Shown: positions 45,246-54,604 of the stretch, in pieces | How the letters are laid out: each line of letters opens with the position of its first letter | Position numbering within the stretch: position 1 is the first letter of the stretch | The notes under the pieces: model-generated | Told to the model about the DNA's origin: nothing | What the model saw: only the letters and a program-made list of their open reading frames with translations | Databases searched by the model: none | Program-made: the position numbers and the translations under genes | Source: Diabrotica undecimpunctata | Taxonomy: Eukaryota > Arthropoda > Insecta > Coleoptera > Chrysomelidae | Assembly (NCBI RefSeq): GCF_040954645.1 | Contig: NC_092806.1 | Coordinates: 74,712,141-74,776,140 of the forward strand | Direction of reading: 5' to 3' | DNA: 64,000 nucleotides

Positions 45246-46193
45246 ACAAACATATTTTTTTAGCGTTTAGGTTTTTTTGGAATTATCTCGGTCAATTATT
45301 TATGTATTTTAATTTGGTAGCTCTCAAAATCAAAAACTTTTTATGGTCTACAACTTTTATTTGAATTGTTGAGATGATTACATTTTTATTTGACCAATTT
45401 TTAAGGTTTTGATTTCTACTATTTAACCTCGCTTATATTACAAATGATATAAATTGGTGTATACACATTTTGTACAAAAAGCGTTTTTTGAGAGCGATTT
45501 TTTGAATGGAAATTAGAACGTCAAATCTTAATTCATTAAAAATGTGATTTTGATCACAATCACAACCAATAATTGTGGCTTAATCTCATAAAAACATAAT
45601 ATTTATCTATTATAAAATATTCCCCTACACAATTCTCTGGGAAAAATTTCTAGGTGAATATGCACTGAACGAAGATAAACCTGTTGTATCCCAACTAGCT
45701 GGCAGTTAGTTTCAATGTCGTTCTTTGAACTTGACCCAAACCGATCGATATTTATGTATCGAAATACTGTTTTAAGTAAAAAATATTTACATCGGCAACA
45801 TCTTTTGGTGCTAAAAGTGATACAAAATACAATGATTTTACCTCCTGAGGTCAAAATGTATGTTTAATGTAAAAAATTTGATATATAAAAAAAATCGGAA
45901 TATTGAACGTAATGTGCTTAAGAAAACGAGCGGTTCTAATTTATATAAACTATTTATTTAAAGTCTACAATACGATATTCTCTTATTAACTAACCAACTT
46001 AATAAGAGCGCCACATTTATATAACGAATACATTATTCTAGAATTATCTGGAGTAGTCCACCTCTATTCTCGCTTATATGAAAACCTGTTCTCCGTACCT
46101 TGGTCCTCGGTCGGTACATCTGGAACATTCGGTTATGTGCCATCATTGCCCTGAGATGAAAAGGTTATGTGGGGTATGTCAAAAGTAGCTTTT
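45246..46193. other. Interval without supported gene; ends with a dispersed repeat
   Basis: The minus ORF at 45603-45854 (83 codons) shows no recognisable domain. The last about 155 bp (46038-46193) are a diverged direct copy of 51000-51146. Confidence 0.5.
46038..46193. repeat. Dispersed repeat, left copy, abutting an (AT)n tract
   Basis: CTAGAATTATCTGGAGTAGT and, at its end, GGGGTATGTCAAAAGTAGCT correspond to TAGAATCATCCGGAATAATC at 51000 and GGGGTATGTCGAATTAGCTT at 51124 in the same order and spacing. Confidence 0.7.
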
Positions 46194-46223
46194 TATATAT
46201 ATATTATATATATATATATATAT

Positions 46224-46299
<76 letters not shown>
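46194..46299. repeat. (AT)n microsatellite with ATTATA interruptions
   Basis: A TA tract of about 105 bp with three TATTATA interruptions near its left end. Confidence 0.97.
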
Positions 46300-46302
<3 letters not shown>

Positions 46303-46714
46303 TAGAATTTTTTGGGCTTTGGTTCATAAAAAAATTGTCTTGATACTAAGACATTTTTATTAACTTTTTTCTACATTTCGGCAGGAAATCCATGCATTTT
46401 TCAAGAAATAATATTGACTAAAAAACATTTTATCAAAGACATTATAAGGTTTAAAAGAGAAACTTTTTACTTACCAAGCATGTAAAAGTTCGTTGCTAAC
46501 AAGTATACATTAAACGTCACAATTAAAATTATAATAAAAGCATAGAGAGACCCACTAAGTCACTACATGTAAAATGTATTTTAAAATTTAATATGTTGTT
46601 TATTGATGTTGGTTTATCATTTAAACAATCAGTTATTTTAACATCATAGGCGTACTGAGATTATCTTTTTGTGTGTTTTTAAATTAAATTAAAATATATC
46701 TTGTTAAAATTGTT
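46300..46714. other. AT-rich interval without recognisable gene
   Basis: Probably the downstream part (3' UTR) of the PLE fragment to its right. Confidence 0.4.
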
Positions 46715-46987
46715 GACATCTTTTTTATCATTTCTTGCATTATTATTCTTTTTGATTTGTATAGACTCTAGGAGCCCCCTCTTCTTTCTGTTATATTCAC
46801 TTTTTAGGATCTTGGTTTTGTCAAAATCAAATTTATGTTTCTTTTCGTTTTCATGTTTTGTGAGGGCGGTTGAGTTTTTTTTGTCATATTTGTGAGAACG
46901 TATTCTTGAGTTAAGTAGCTGACTGGTTTGTCCAATATATACTCCATCACGTATGACGTATCATATACGTCCTCGTTTTTTGCATGC

Positions 46988-46989
<2 letters not shown>
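46715..46989 (-). pseudogene. PLE GIY-YIG endonuclease fragment 1
   Basis: Minus-strand reading in two frames gives DGVYIGQTSQLLNSRIRSHK (the YIG half of the GIY-YIG motif followed by the conserved Arg region), KHENEKKHKFDFDKTKILK (the TALT.H....H.FDFD..KIL block) and SEYNRKKRGLLESIQIKK (the conserved Glu region). This is the C-terminal nuclease domain of PLEs. The RT domain is absent. The fragment begins at the (AT)n tract at 46990. Confidence 0.82.

Positions 46990-47052
<63 letters not shown>
46990..47052. repeat. (AT)n microsatellite
   Basis: A TA tract between PLE fragment 1 and the PLE palindrome. Confidence 0.97.
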
Positions 47053-47054
<2 letters not shown>

Positions 47055-47706
47055 AAAAAAGAAGTACTTGTGACTCGTTTGGAACAAATATATAACTGTT
47101 TTGGATGGGTTGGAGTCAATAATAGGGCTATTGGTTAACTATTTTTTTTAATCTCGAGCTTTCAATTGTGTTTACAATTATTATCAAGAGCTAAAAAAGA
47201 CAAAATACTTACAAGGTTGAACTAAAAAGAAAAAACAATTTTTGTTAACTTACCAAATAAAAATTAGTTTGGTAAGTAAAAAATCACTGCTTACATGTTC
47301 AAAATATTTTATATAAAAATGTTTTGATCTAACAAATGTTTCTCCGAAAATTTCTATAATTTTGAAAACATTTTTTTAATATAAAAATAATTGAATTTAT
47401 AAATAAGTTCAAATAGCAACCAATTACAAATAGCCTCAATGTCATAAATGCCAACATAAAATTTTTATTTTTGACAATTATATTGCCAAAAGTAAAACTT
47501 CGTTTAAACATTCTTTTTTGTTTAGTAACAAAAAGAAGAAGATTTATTCACCCTTGACAGATGTCTGAAAGAATGTGATAGATATATGGAGAATTGAATA
47601 TGACATTTTACAATTTTTATATATAAATCATAAAGAAAGAATATAATTATATATTTTACTTAAATTTTGAATCTCAGATCTTTTGTTTAAACTCTTATCA
47701 TTTTTG

Positions 47707-47877
47707 CTAATACAAACCATTTCCAAAAAAGTCCTTTTTAAATTTATTACTTTCACTACATAAAATTTTAATGTTATCAAAATCCATAATATGGTCTTTA
47801 TCGATTACATGTTCTGCCAAAGCACAAGATGGTTTTTTAATTCTGCAATCACTTTTGTGAGAAATAATGCGATTTGA
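47707..47877 (-). pseudogene. PLE endonuclease fragment 2, left arm of palindrome
   Basis: SNRIISHKSDCRIKKPSCAL then AEHVIDKDHIMDFDNIKILC and SESNKFK: the conserved post-YIG region of the PLE GIY-YIG nuclease. One extra T relative to the right arm shifts the frame to KDFFGNGLY instead of RTFLEMVCI. The GIY-YIG motif itself is missing, since the fragment starts at the centre of the palindrome. Confidence 0.85.
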
Positions 47878-47891
47878 AATCAAATCAAATA

Positions 47892-48140
47892 TCAAATCGC
47901 ATTATTTCTCACAAAAGTGATTGCAGAATTAAAAAACCATCTTGTGCTTTGGCAGAACATGTAATCGATAAAGACCATATTATGGATTTTGATAACATTA
48001 AAATTTTATGTAGTGAAAGTAATAAATTTAAAAGGACTTTTTTGGAAATGGTTTGTATTAGCAAAAATGATAAGAGTTTAAACAAAAGATCTGAGATTCA
48101 AAATTTAAGTAAAATATATAATTATATTCTTTCTTTATGA
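47892..48140 (+). pseudogene. PLE endonuclease fragment 3, right arm of palindrome
   Basis: The same sequence as the left arm without the frameshift: SNRIISHKSDCRIKKPSCAL, NIKILCSESNKFKRTFLEMV, then SLNKRSEIQNLSKIYNYIL and the natural stop at 48138-48140. The Glu in FLEMV corresponds to the conserved Glu of GIY-YIG nucleases. The 5' part of the gene is missing. The downstream region to 48678 is the PLE 3' UTR. Confidence 0.87.
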
Positions 48141-48671
48141 TTTATATATAAAAATTGTAAAATGTCATATTCAATTCTCCATATATCTATCACATTCTTT
48201 CAGACATCTGTCAAGGGTGAATAAATCTTCTTCTTTTTGTTACTAAACAAAAAAGAATGTTTAAACGAAGTTTTACTTTTGGCAATATAATTGTCAAAAA
48301 TAAAAATTTTATGTTGGCATTTATGACATTGAGGCTATTTGTAATTGGTTGCTATTTGAACTTATTTATAAATTCAATTATTTTTATATTAAAAAAATGT
48401 TTTCAAAATTATAGAAATTTTCGGAGAAACATTTGTTAGATCAAAACATTTTTATATAAAATATTTTGAACATGTAAGCAGTGATTTTTTACTTACCAAA
48501 CTAATTTTTATTTGGTAAGTTAACAAAAATTGTTTTTTCTTTTTAGTTCAACCTTGTAAGTATTTTGTCTTTTTTAGCTCTTGATAATAATTGTAAACAC
48601 AATTGAAAGCTCGAGATTAAAAAAATAGTTAACCAATAGCCCTATTATTGACTCCAACCCATCCAAAACAG

Positions 48672-48791
<120 letters not shown>

Positions 48792-48867
48792 TTCTTCTTT
48801 CTATATTTTCCATATATTTTCCAACTTTATATTCTTACCTACCACCTTTGTATTCTTTTAGATTGAA

Positions 48868-48901
48868 CTGATGGAGCTTGTAAATTAAATAAGCGAAACG
48901 T
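48868..48901 (+). ncRNA. Hammerhead-like motif (CTGATGGA - stem - GCGAAACGT)
   Basis: CTGATGGA is followed by stem GCTT/AAGC around GTAAATTAAATA, then GAAACGTC. TTGAA before and TTCAA after can pair as a 5-bp stem I. This is the arrangement of a type I hammerhead with a very short stem III, but the CTGATGA box contains one extra nucleotide. Hammerhead motifs are known from PLEs, and PLE fragments surround this site. Confidence 0.45.
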
Positions 48902-48996
48902 CTTCAAATATAGGAATGGAACTGTGATTTCCTTTTATTATTTCTCCTTTGACCGATATCCTCGTGACCAAAAGATTTATTTTTTTGAACTTACTT

Positions 48997-49001
<5 letters not shown>

Positions 49002-49047
<46 letters not shown>
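49002..49047. repeat. (AT)n microsatellite
   Basis: A TA tract of about 46 bp. Confidence 0.97.
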
Positions 49048-49050
<3 letters not shown>

Positions 49051-49354
49051 AAAGTAAAATGTAATGGCATATCCCGCAAAACAGGAAAACAAAAAAAATA
49101 GTATATCGATGGAAGGCAGCCGTACATACGTATCACTGACTGGTGATCGTAGTAGATTCTTGATAAAGGAAAGAAAGCAAATTTAATCGTAAGTACCTAG
49201 TGTTACTTACATCTACCCAAGTTTAAAATTAGATATATCTAGAATGACCCGTATAAATCAAGAAATTATCAATCTCCTTTGCCTTGTATCCAGCGAGTTT
49301 GGATAATACGCAGAGTATCCGGGCAAGTTTTATTAAATTTCGGGGTTTACCCGT

Positions 49355-49358
<4 letters not shown>
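49048..49358. other. Interval between two (AT)n tracts, no gene
   Basis: About 310 bp with no supported ORF and no relation to the PLE fragments that I could see. Confidence 0.5.

Positions 49359-49427
<69 letters not shown>
49359..49427. repeat. (AT)n microsatellite, interrupted
   Basis: A TA tract with AAATA and ATTATA interruptions. Confidence 0.97.
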
Positions 49428-49560
49428 TATAAGAAAGTCAAAGACAGTAACGGGTTACTGGTAAACAACAGACAGTTGAAGATAACCGGGAACGACCCAA
49501 TACTCAGGAAGCAATAAAAAACGGGTGCTTCTAAGTGAGTGTCTTTTATTAAGAGTCAAG

Positions 49561-49590
49561 CTTTCGCCACATAATTTTGGGCTTCATCAG
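49561..49590 (-). ncRNA. Hammerhead-like motif (CTGATGAA - stem - GCGAAAG), minus strand
   Basis: The minus strand reads CTGATGAA, stem GCC/GGC around CAAAATTATGT, then GAAAGCTTGAC. The same layout as 48868-48901, again with one extra base between CTGATGA and the stem. A downstream UH cleavage site in the canonical place is not evident. Confidence 0.35.
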
Positions 49591-49604
49591 AACTTGCTGT
49601 AATG

Positions 49605-50469
49605 GAAAAACATTCTTTACAATATCATAATTAGATGGATTGATTGATCCCCCAACCAGAGGAAAAGTGGCAAACAAGGCCTTTATTAAACATTTAAAAT
49701 TACTTTATTATAACCGTGTGACCGGCATTTTTGACAAGAAATTGTTAATTCAGTCATGTGCTATTTCAACTGTCACCTATCGAAACAGCACCTGTCTTAA
49801 TCACTTCTTCTTTTTGTTGGGATAGAACAATAACATTATTCAGTTAGAATTATTAGACTTTTTTGATTGTCATACAAAGTTAAATTATAAATTAAATAAA
49901 TATAGGTCCCTACTCTATATAAACATATCATGTTTAATAAATCTTTAGTTTGTAATTAGTCTTGGGTATAGTAGCCAACATGACGGTGAGATGTATGTAT
50001 TATATACCTTTTGACGAAGAAACAAGTGTATGAATGATGATAATAGATATAAAATAAATTCAAAGTTCATCTTGTTCTCACAAAAGGGGAATAACACATC
50101 CGTGCAGTTGTTAGTATATCACAGTTGTATCATTGTTGTCTTTTTTTACATTATAGATGTTAGTGGTATAAACATAATATGTCCAAGAAGGGTTAGACAT
50201 TTACACTTCTTTCTCAAAATTCAAATTTTGAACAAATAGTCTGATTGAAAAATATAAAATTATAAAAGCTATATAATGAATAACATGGTTTGTACATGAA
50301 GTTAAGTTTTAAAATGTTTTAATTAAAATTATTAACAATTGTCTTGTGGCTTACATTGAATTTAATACACATGAGTTACAGGCAATAAACTGAGTAACAA
50401 CAGACAGCAAATAACAACAGTACGTTAGTTGAAAGTGTGGAGGGACAGTATTATGAAAATCTAATATAA
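49605..50469. other. PLE 3' flanking region, no separate gene
   Basis: AT-rich. ORFs at 49640-49825 and 50030-50239 have no recognisable domains. Most likely PLE 3' UTR and decayed sequence. Confidence 0.5.
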
Positions 50470-50843
50470 GAAGGTGGTACTTTTTTATTTTTAGTGAATT
50501 TTTGTTGTAAAACATAAGTATAGATGGAACTTAAGTTATCAACATCTTTTTTGTGGTTAAGTGAACTAGAACAATTATAAATATAACACATCTCTAAGAT
50601 TTTACGATGAGCTTCTTTTTCAGCTCTATCTAGAATTATAGCCTCATCATATAAGACATGATGGTCATTCTCATTGACATTAATGCTTAAACTAGTTGCT
50701 AGGGGTTTATGTTTACAGTCACTTTTGTGAAGAGCTAGGCGCTTACTAAGTCGTTAACTTGTATGGCCTATGTATATTTTGCCACATTCACACGGTATAC
50801 CATAGATTACGTTATTAGATAGATTCCATATCTTCCCGGTTCA
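50470..50843 (-). pseudogene. PLE GIY-YIG endonuclease fragment 4
   Basis: Minus strand from 50820: NNVIYGIPCECGKIYIGHTS (complete GIP...YIG motif), RLSKRLALHKSDCKHKPLA, LYDEAIILDRAEKEAHRKIL with EMCYIYN (conserved Glu), and DVDNLSSIYTYVLQQK before the stop. One stop lies just upstream of the motif and another after HTS. This is the best preserved GIY-YIG core in the window and differs clearly in sequence from the palindrome fragments, so at least two PLE subfamilies are represented. Confidence 0.85.
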
Positions 50844-50863
50844 CGGTTATCTTCAACTGTCTG

Positions 50864-50969
<106 letters not shown>

Positions 50970-50999
50970 CAGTGCTTTCTATATACGGGAATACTATTA

Positions 51000-51146
51000 C
51001 TAGAATCATCCGGAATAATCCACTTCTATTATTCTTCACCACGTATATTCGTGACCAACACCCGTTGCTATCTCGAAGTTTCTCGAACACGCGTTATCGT
51101 TCGGAGAGATGCAACCGTAATATGGGGTATGTCGAATTAGCTTTTT
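51000..51146. repeat. Dispersed repeat, right copy
   Basis: A diverged direct copy of 46038-46193. It lies just right of the last (AT)n tract of the PLE cluster. Confidence 0.68.
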
Positions 51147-51214
51147 CGTTACACTGTTCTCCTACTCGTAAATCTGAGGGTCTTGATCAGCAACTTTATA
51201 CGTAGGCCCAGGAT

Positions 51215-51760
51215 GGCGGAATCTACAGGACTCTCCAGTTCTGTATAAACCCGTCGAGTCTACTGTCTTCTCGGAAGATCACTTCAAGCATGTTTCTCAC
51301 AATCTTCCAATCCAAACCGTCCAGTGCATGGCCTATTTTTGCTATAGCCAAATATTTGATGTCATAATTGCACCGAATTTTCTTTAAATTAGTTTTTTTT
51401 TTCCTGAAAAATGGCATGGCAGCTTTAAATTAGTTAAAACACGCCATATGTCCTCGTAGCTTGCCTTGTCTGTATTAGACTTTCTTCACCATATACATCA
51501 AAGATCGAGGACCGTCTTCTAATCGCAGTACTCTCTGCTGATTTTTTAACTCGTCCAAGCGACTGAACTTCTTAATTGAATACGGACGAGATTCCCTTAG
51601 TCATCTCGAGGTCTTGGGCAACACAGTGAGCTAGAGAGACCTTATCCGGAACACTAAAATGATCCTGTTTAACTTCTGTGGTCACGCCGAATCTAGCACT
51701 CTTTATTTCTGCGTGATTGTGACATAATTTAATTAAAACTTGGTCGTCAGTCATCTTTGG
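51215..51760 (-). pseudogene. Macro-domain (ADP-ribose glycohydrolase-like) pseudogene
   Basis: The minus-strand ORF at 51572-51754 contains EVKQDHFSVPDKVSLAHCVA and QDLEMTKGI, matching the start of OARD1/TARG1-type macro domains (a DLF...SLAHCVS.D..M.KGIA pattern). After frameshifts and stops, text near 51460-51560 fits a FIKKF..LDELKNQQ-type region. The ORF at 51223-51417 ends with YLAIAKIGHALDGLDWKIVR and NMLEVIFRE, matching the conserved PRIGCGLDGL.W..V..MI..VF block, here altered to KIGHALDGL. Such proteins remove ADP-ribose from proteins or O-acetyl-ADP-ribose. This copy has at least three disablements and no introns, so it is a retro-pseudogene or transposon cargo. Confidence 0.72.
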
Positions 51761-51876
51761 TCATGCTGAAGGCTTCCTTCTTCTGTTTCATTTGAGCCAG
51801 CATAAGGTACAAGACGATTTATGTGAACAACTTAAAAAAATTGATGGTAAAACACTATGAGATAAAGCTAGAAGTA

Positions 51877-51909
51877 CAGATTATTATTATTATTATTATT
51901 ATTATTATA
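51877..51909. repeat. (ATT)n tract, 3' tail of LINE F
   Basis: About ten ATT triplets, equal to AAT repeats on the minus strand, directly downstream of the LINE F coding region. Short-repeat 3' tails are typical of CR1/I/Jockey-like LINEs. Confidence 0.9.
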
Positions 51910-52032
51910 CATAAGCGGGGGCAGAGGAACTAAGTCCCTATTATGCCCAAAAACAAAGAAATTTCATTAATAACCTAAAAATAAAAGAAATAAATTTACA
52001 ATTTTTGGTTTAAAGGAAAAACAATATTTTAA

Positions 52033-52533
52033 CTATAATGTAAAACGGTCAAGTCTGTTTGTGAATGAGTTGGTAGAGGTAGCAGAGACAATGTTATCGT
52101 TAAGGTTATTCCAGCACTCAAAAACTCTATTTGGTAAAAAGTTCTGCCTTGATCTTGTAGAAAAATTTTCTTTCTTAAGTTTGAACTGATGACCTCTGAG
52201 GCGTTCATCTTGATTAATGGTAAACATTTCATCGAGATTTCCAAAATTGAATTTTAGTATTTTAAAAGTTGTAATTAAGTCTTCGCGTTGTTGGCGAAGT
52301 TCAAAAGAAGTTAGGTTAGCCATACTAAGTCTTTCTCCATAAGAAGGTCTTCTCGGTCCCAAAGAAATTCGAGTGGCTTTTCTTTGGACGTTTTCCAACA
52401 TAGTCTTGTCTCGAACTAGATCAGGATACCACGTTGGTCCAGCGTATTCAAGTATGGGTCTTACGTACAGAGTGTAAAGTTTACAGAATGATTGCATTGA
52501 AACTCTCGAAAAACACCTCCGAATAAGATACAA
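52033..52533 (-). pseudogene. LINE F C-terminal domain (166 codons)
   Basis: Continues the RT thumb: LYTLYVRPILEYAGPTWYPD, LENVQRKATRISLG, GERLSMANLTSFELRQQRED and NRVFECWNNLNDNIVSATST before the stop. The pattern VRPILEYA..W.P....D...LE.VQR..T+ is the standard C-terminal text of CR1/Jockey-like polymerases. It is separated from the RT core by a stop (TAG at about 52575-52577, where Trp is expected) and a one-base frameshift near 52740-52760. Confidence 0.88.
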
Positions 52534-52675
52534 TCTGGAGTTCGCACGTTTACAAATAGAGGTAATATGGTCGGACTAAGTTAGGCTGCTGTTTATGATA
52601 ACACCAAGATCGTTATACGAAAACACAGAATCTAATGGCTGCCCGTTAACAAAGTACGGCACAAGTGGGTTATTT

Positions 52676-54220
52676 TTACCAATTCGAAGCACTAGACATT
52701 TTTCCGCGTTTAAGGGTAGTAACCACTGGGAACACCAAGTTAAAATAGAGTCCCAAGTCCATTTGGAGGGTTAGCTCGTTTGTGATTGGATTGGCATATA
52801 TTTTTGTGTCGTCAGCGTAGAACGATATTTTACTTGAGACATAATAAGGAACATCGCTGGTGTAAACCGTAAACAGCAGAGGTCCAAGGACGGAACCCTG
52901 AGGCACTCCACTTTCCACTAATCTGTCCTGTGAGAAAGATTCTCTAACTCTAACTTTATAATATCGATCTTTCAGGAAATCATCTATCCAACGAAGTAAA
53001 GTACCGCGAACTTCGAAATGTTCTAGCTTATGTAGAAGTCTGCGCTTAGGTACACAGTCAAAGTCTTTAGAAAAATCTAGATAAACAACGTCGACCGGCT
53101 GCGAACTGTTAAGGGATGACGTCCAGTCGTTAACACAATGTAAGAGATTGGTTAGAGTAGAGCGACCAGAGACAAATCCATGTTGTTGTGTTGGAGTAAC
53201 AGGTTCCTGGAGAAGGAATTTGGTCATCTCCTCGGAGATAATGGCTTCCATAACTTTGGCAACTACTGGCAGCAATCTAATCGGACGATAATTGTTGGGG
53301 TCGAGTTTGTTGCCTTTTTTAAAAATAGGGGTAACGGAAGCTAATTTCCAACTAGGGCGTAAGGAGTTCTGGATGAAAGAAGTTTGCATAATTAACGTTA
53401 AGGGTATTGCAAGCGTGTCTGCGCACCTTTTTAAAAGTTTTAGTGTTAAACCATCTAAAACGGGTGAAGCGGCTGTGCGAAGTTTAGTTAAGTGTTGTTT
53501 GACATGATCCACTGTGAATTCAACTTGCTGTAAGGATGCGCCGACACTATTACAGTTAATAGCAGGTAGATAACCATCATTCGATTCTTTAGTGAAAACC
53601 TGTAAACATGCTAAAGAGAGAGTTTCGGAAGATTCTTTGTCAGAAGAGCATAAAGTCTGGTTGGATTTTTGAAGTAGAGGAATGGAAACTTTAAAAGACA
53701 TGGAGAAACGTATGTATTTGTAGACTTTTTTAATGTTACCGCTTTCGATAACATTTGCTTCAAAATTTTGTCTTAGGGTTTTTAGAGATGTTTTTAAGTT
53801 ATTTGAAAATCTGCGGTGGCTTTGGAAATCACTAAGAAGCCCGGTGTGCTTAAATTTTCGCCATAGATGTCGTTTGTGATTAATTTGTTTAATTGCTGTT
53901 CGATTTATCCAGGATTTAAGGTTGTTTTTATAACTCTTACGGAAAGTGGTATTTGTAGAAATTATATTGTGGACTTTATCGAGAAATGCAGTCCACATTA
54001 ATAAGGAGTCGTTTAAGTTTGCAAAAAATAAATGCCAGTCGATTTGAGAGAGTTCAATGTCCACTTCAGAAAAGTCGGTAGTAGCATATGTTACAATATT
54101 ATTTTTGCGGGGTAATATTTGATTGAACTGAATGTGAGCCGTTATGACTACATGATCTGACTTTCCTATAGGAGAAGTGACTTCAAGAGATGAAATCAGC
54201 TGTTCGTCATTAATAAGCAC
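52676..54220 (-). pseudogene. LINE F RT (514 codons)
   Basis: A long open frame: SPIGKSDHVVITAHI (endonuclease SDH motif), RKSYKNNLKSWI and a linker, LTKLRTAASPVLDGLTLKLL (motif 0), ASVTPIFKKGNKLDPNNYRP (motif 1), HGFVSGRSTLTNLL, VVYLDFSKDFDCVPKRRLL (motif A; Ala replaced by Asp), SGVPQGSVLGPLLFTVYTSD (motif B) and KISFYADDTKIYA (catalytic YADD). The last about 20 residues (after DLGLYFNLVFP) are out of frame because of a frameshift. Well preserved but interrupted at both ends. Confidence 0.92.
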
Positions 54221-54425
54221 TAGATCTAAAGTAGAAGGTTGGTTATTATTTCAGATAATGAAGTTATTGGCCAGGTGATCTCTGGGAAGTTAAAATCTCC
54301 AGTAATGATAAAATTATCAAGAGATGATAGTTCTTCAAGTTTTGTGAAGAAAACATTATCCTGTGCAAGTGCGATATGTGTATGCAAGATGTACGATATA
54401 GATGCAAGAGGAAAACATTAAGGAC

Positions 54426-54600
54426 TTCGTAAGAAATAGAAGAGTAGAATGGAACGATCGTATAAGTCGAATGCCAACAAATAGATTACGGCAAGAGACG
54501 GTTCCCCAATAGGAAGACGATCAGTAGAAAGACCACGAAAACGATGGAACGACAACTTACTGGAGACACTTTGAAAAACATGACAGAGTCATGTCTACAT
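54426..54600 (+). pseudogene. LINE D-family 3' end fragment
   Basis: Plus strand: KDFVRNRRVEWNDRISRMPT, then GSPIGRRSVERPRKRWNDN and LLET. This corresponds to NWVKNRIVEWNDYISRRTTN and RRSVGRQRKD in LINE D. Only the last about 50 codons remain. It separates LINE F from the Gypsy copy 2 integrase end. Confidence 0.75.
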
Positions 54601-54604
54601 AATA

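Larger units (their letters stand above)
51910..54425 (-). mobile_element. LINE F (CR1/Jockey-like), 5'-truncated
   Basis: Minus-strand copy with endonuclease C-terminus, full RT, C-terminal domain, short 3' UTR and (AAT)n tail. The endonuclease part at 54270-54420 (FIITGDFNFPEITWP, the GDFN motif) is in a different frame from the long ORF. The 5' end is truncated near 54425, next to a LINE D-family fragment. Confidence 0.87.

Noticed and set aside
45603..45854. 83-codon minus ORF
   Set aside because: No recognisable domain, isolated in AT-rich DNA.
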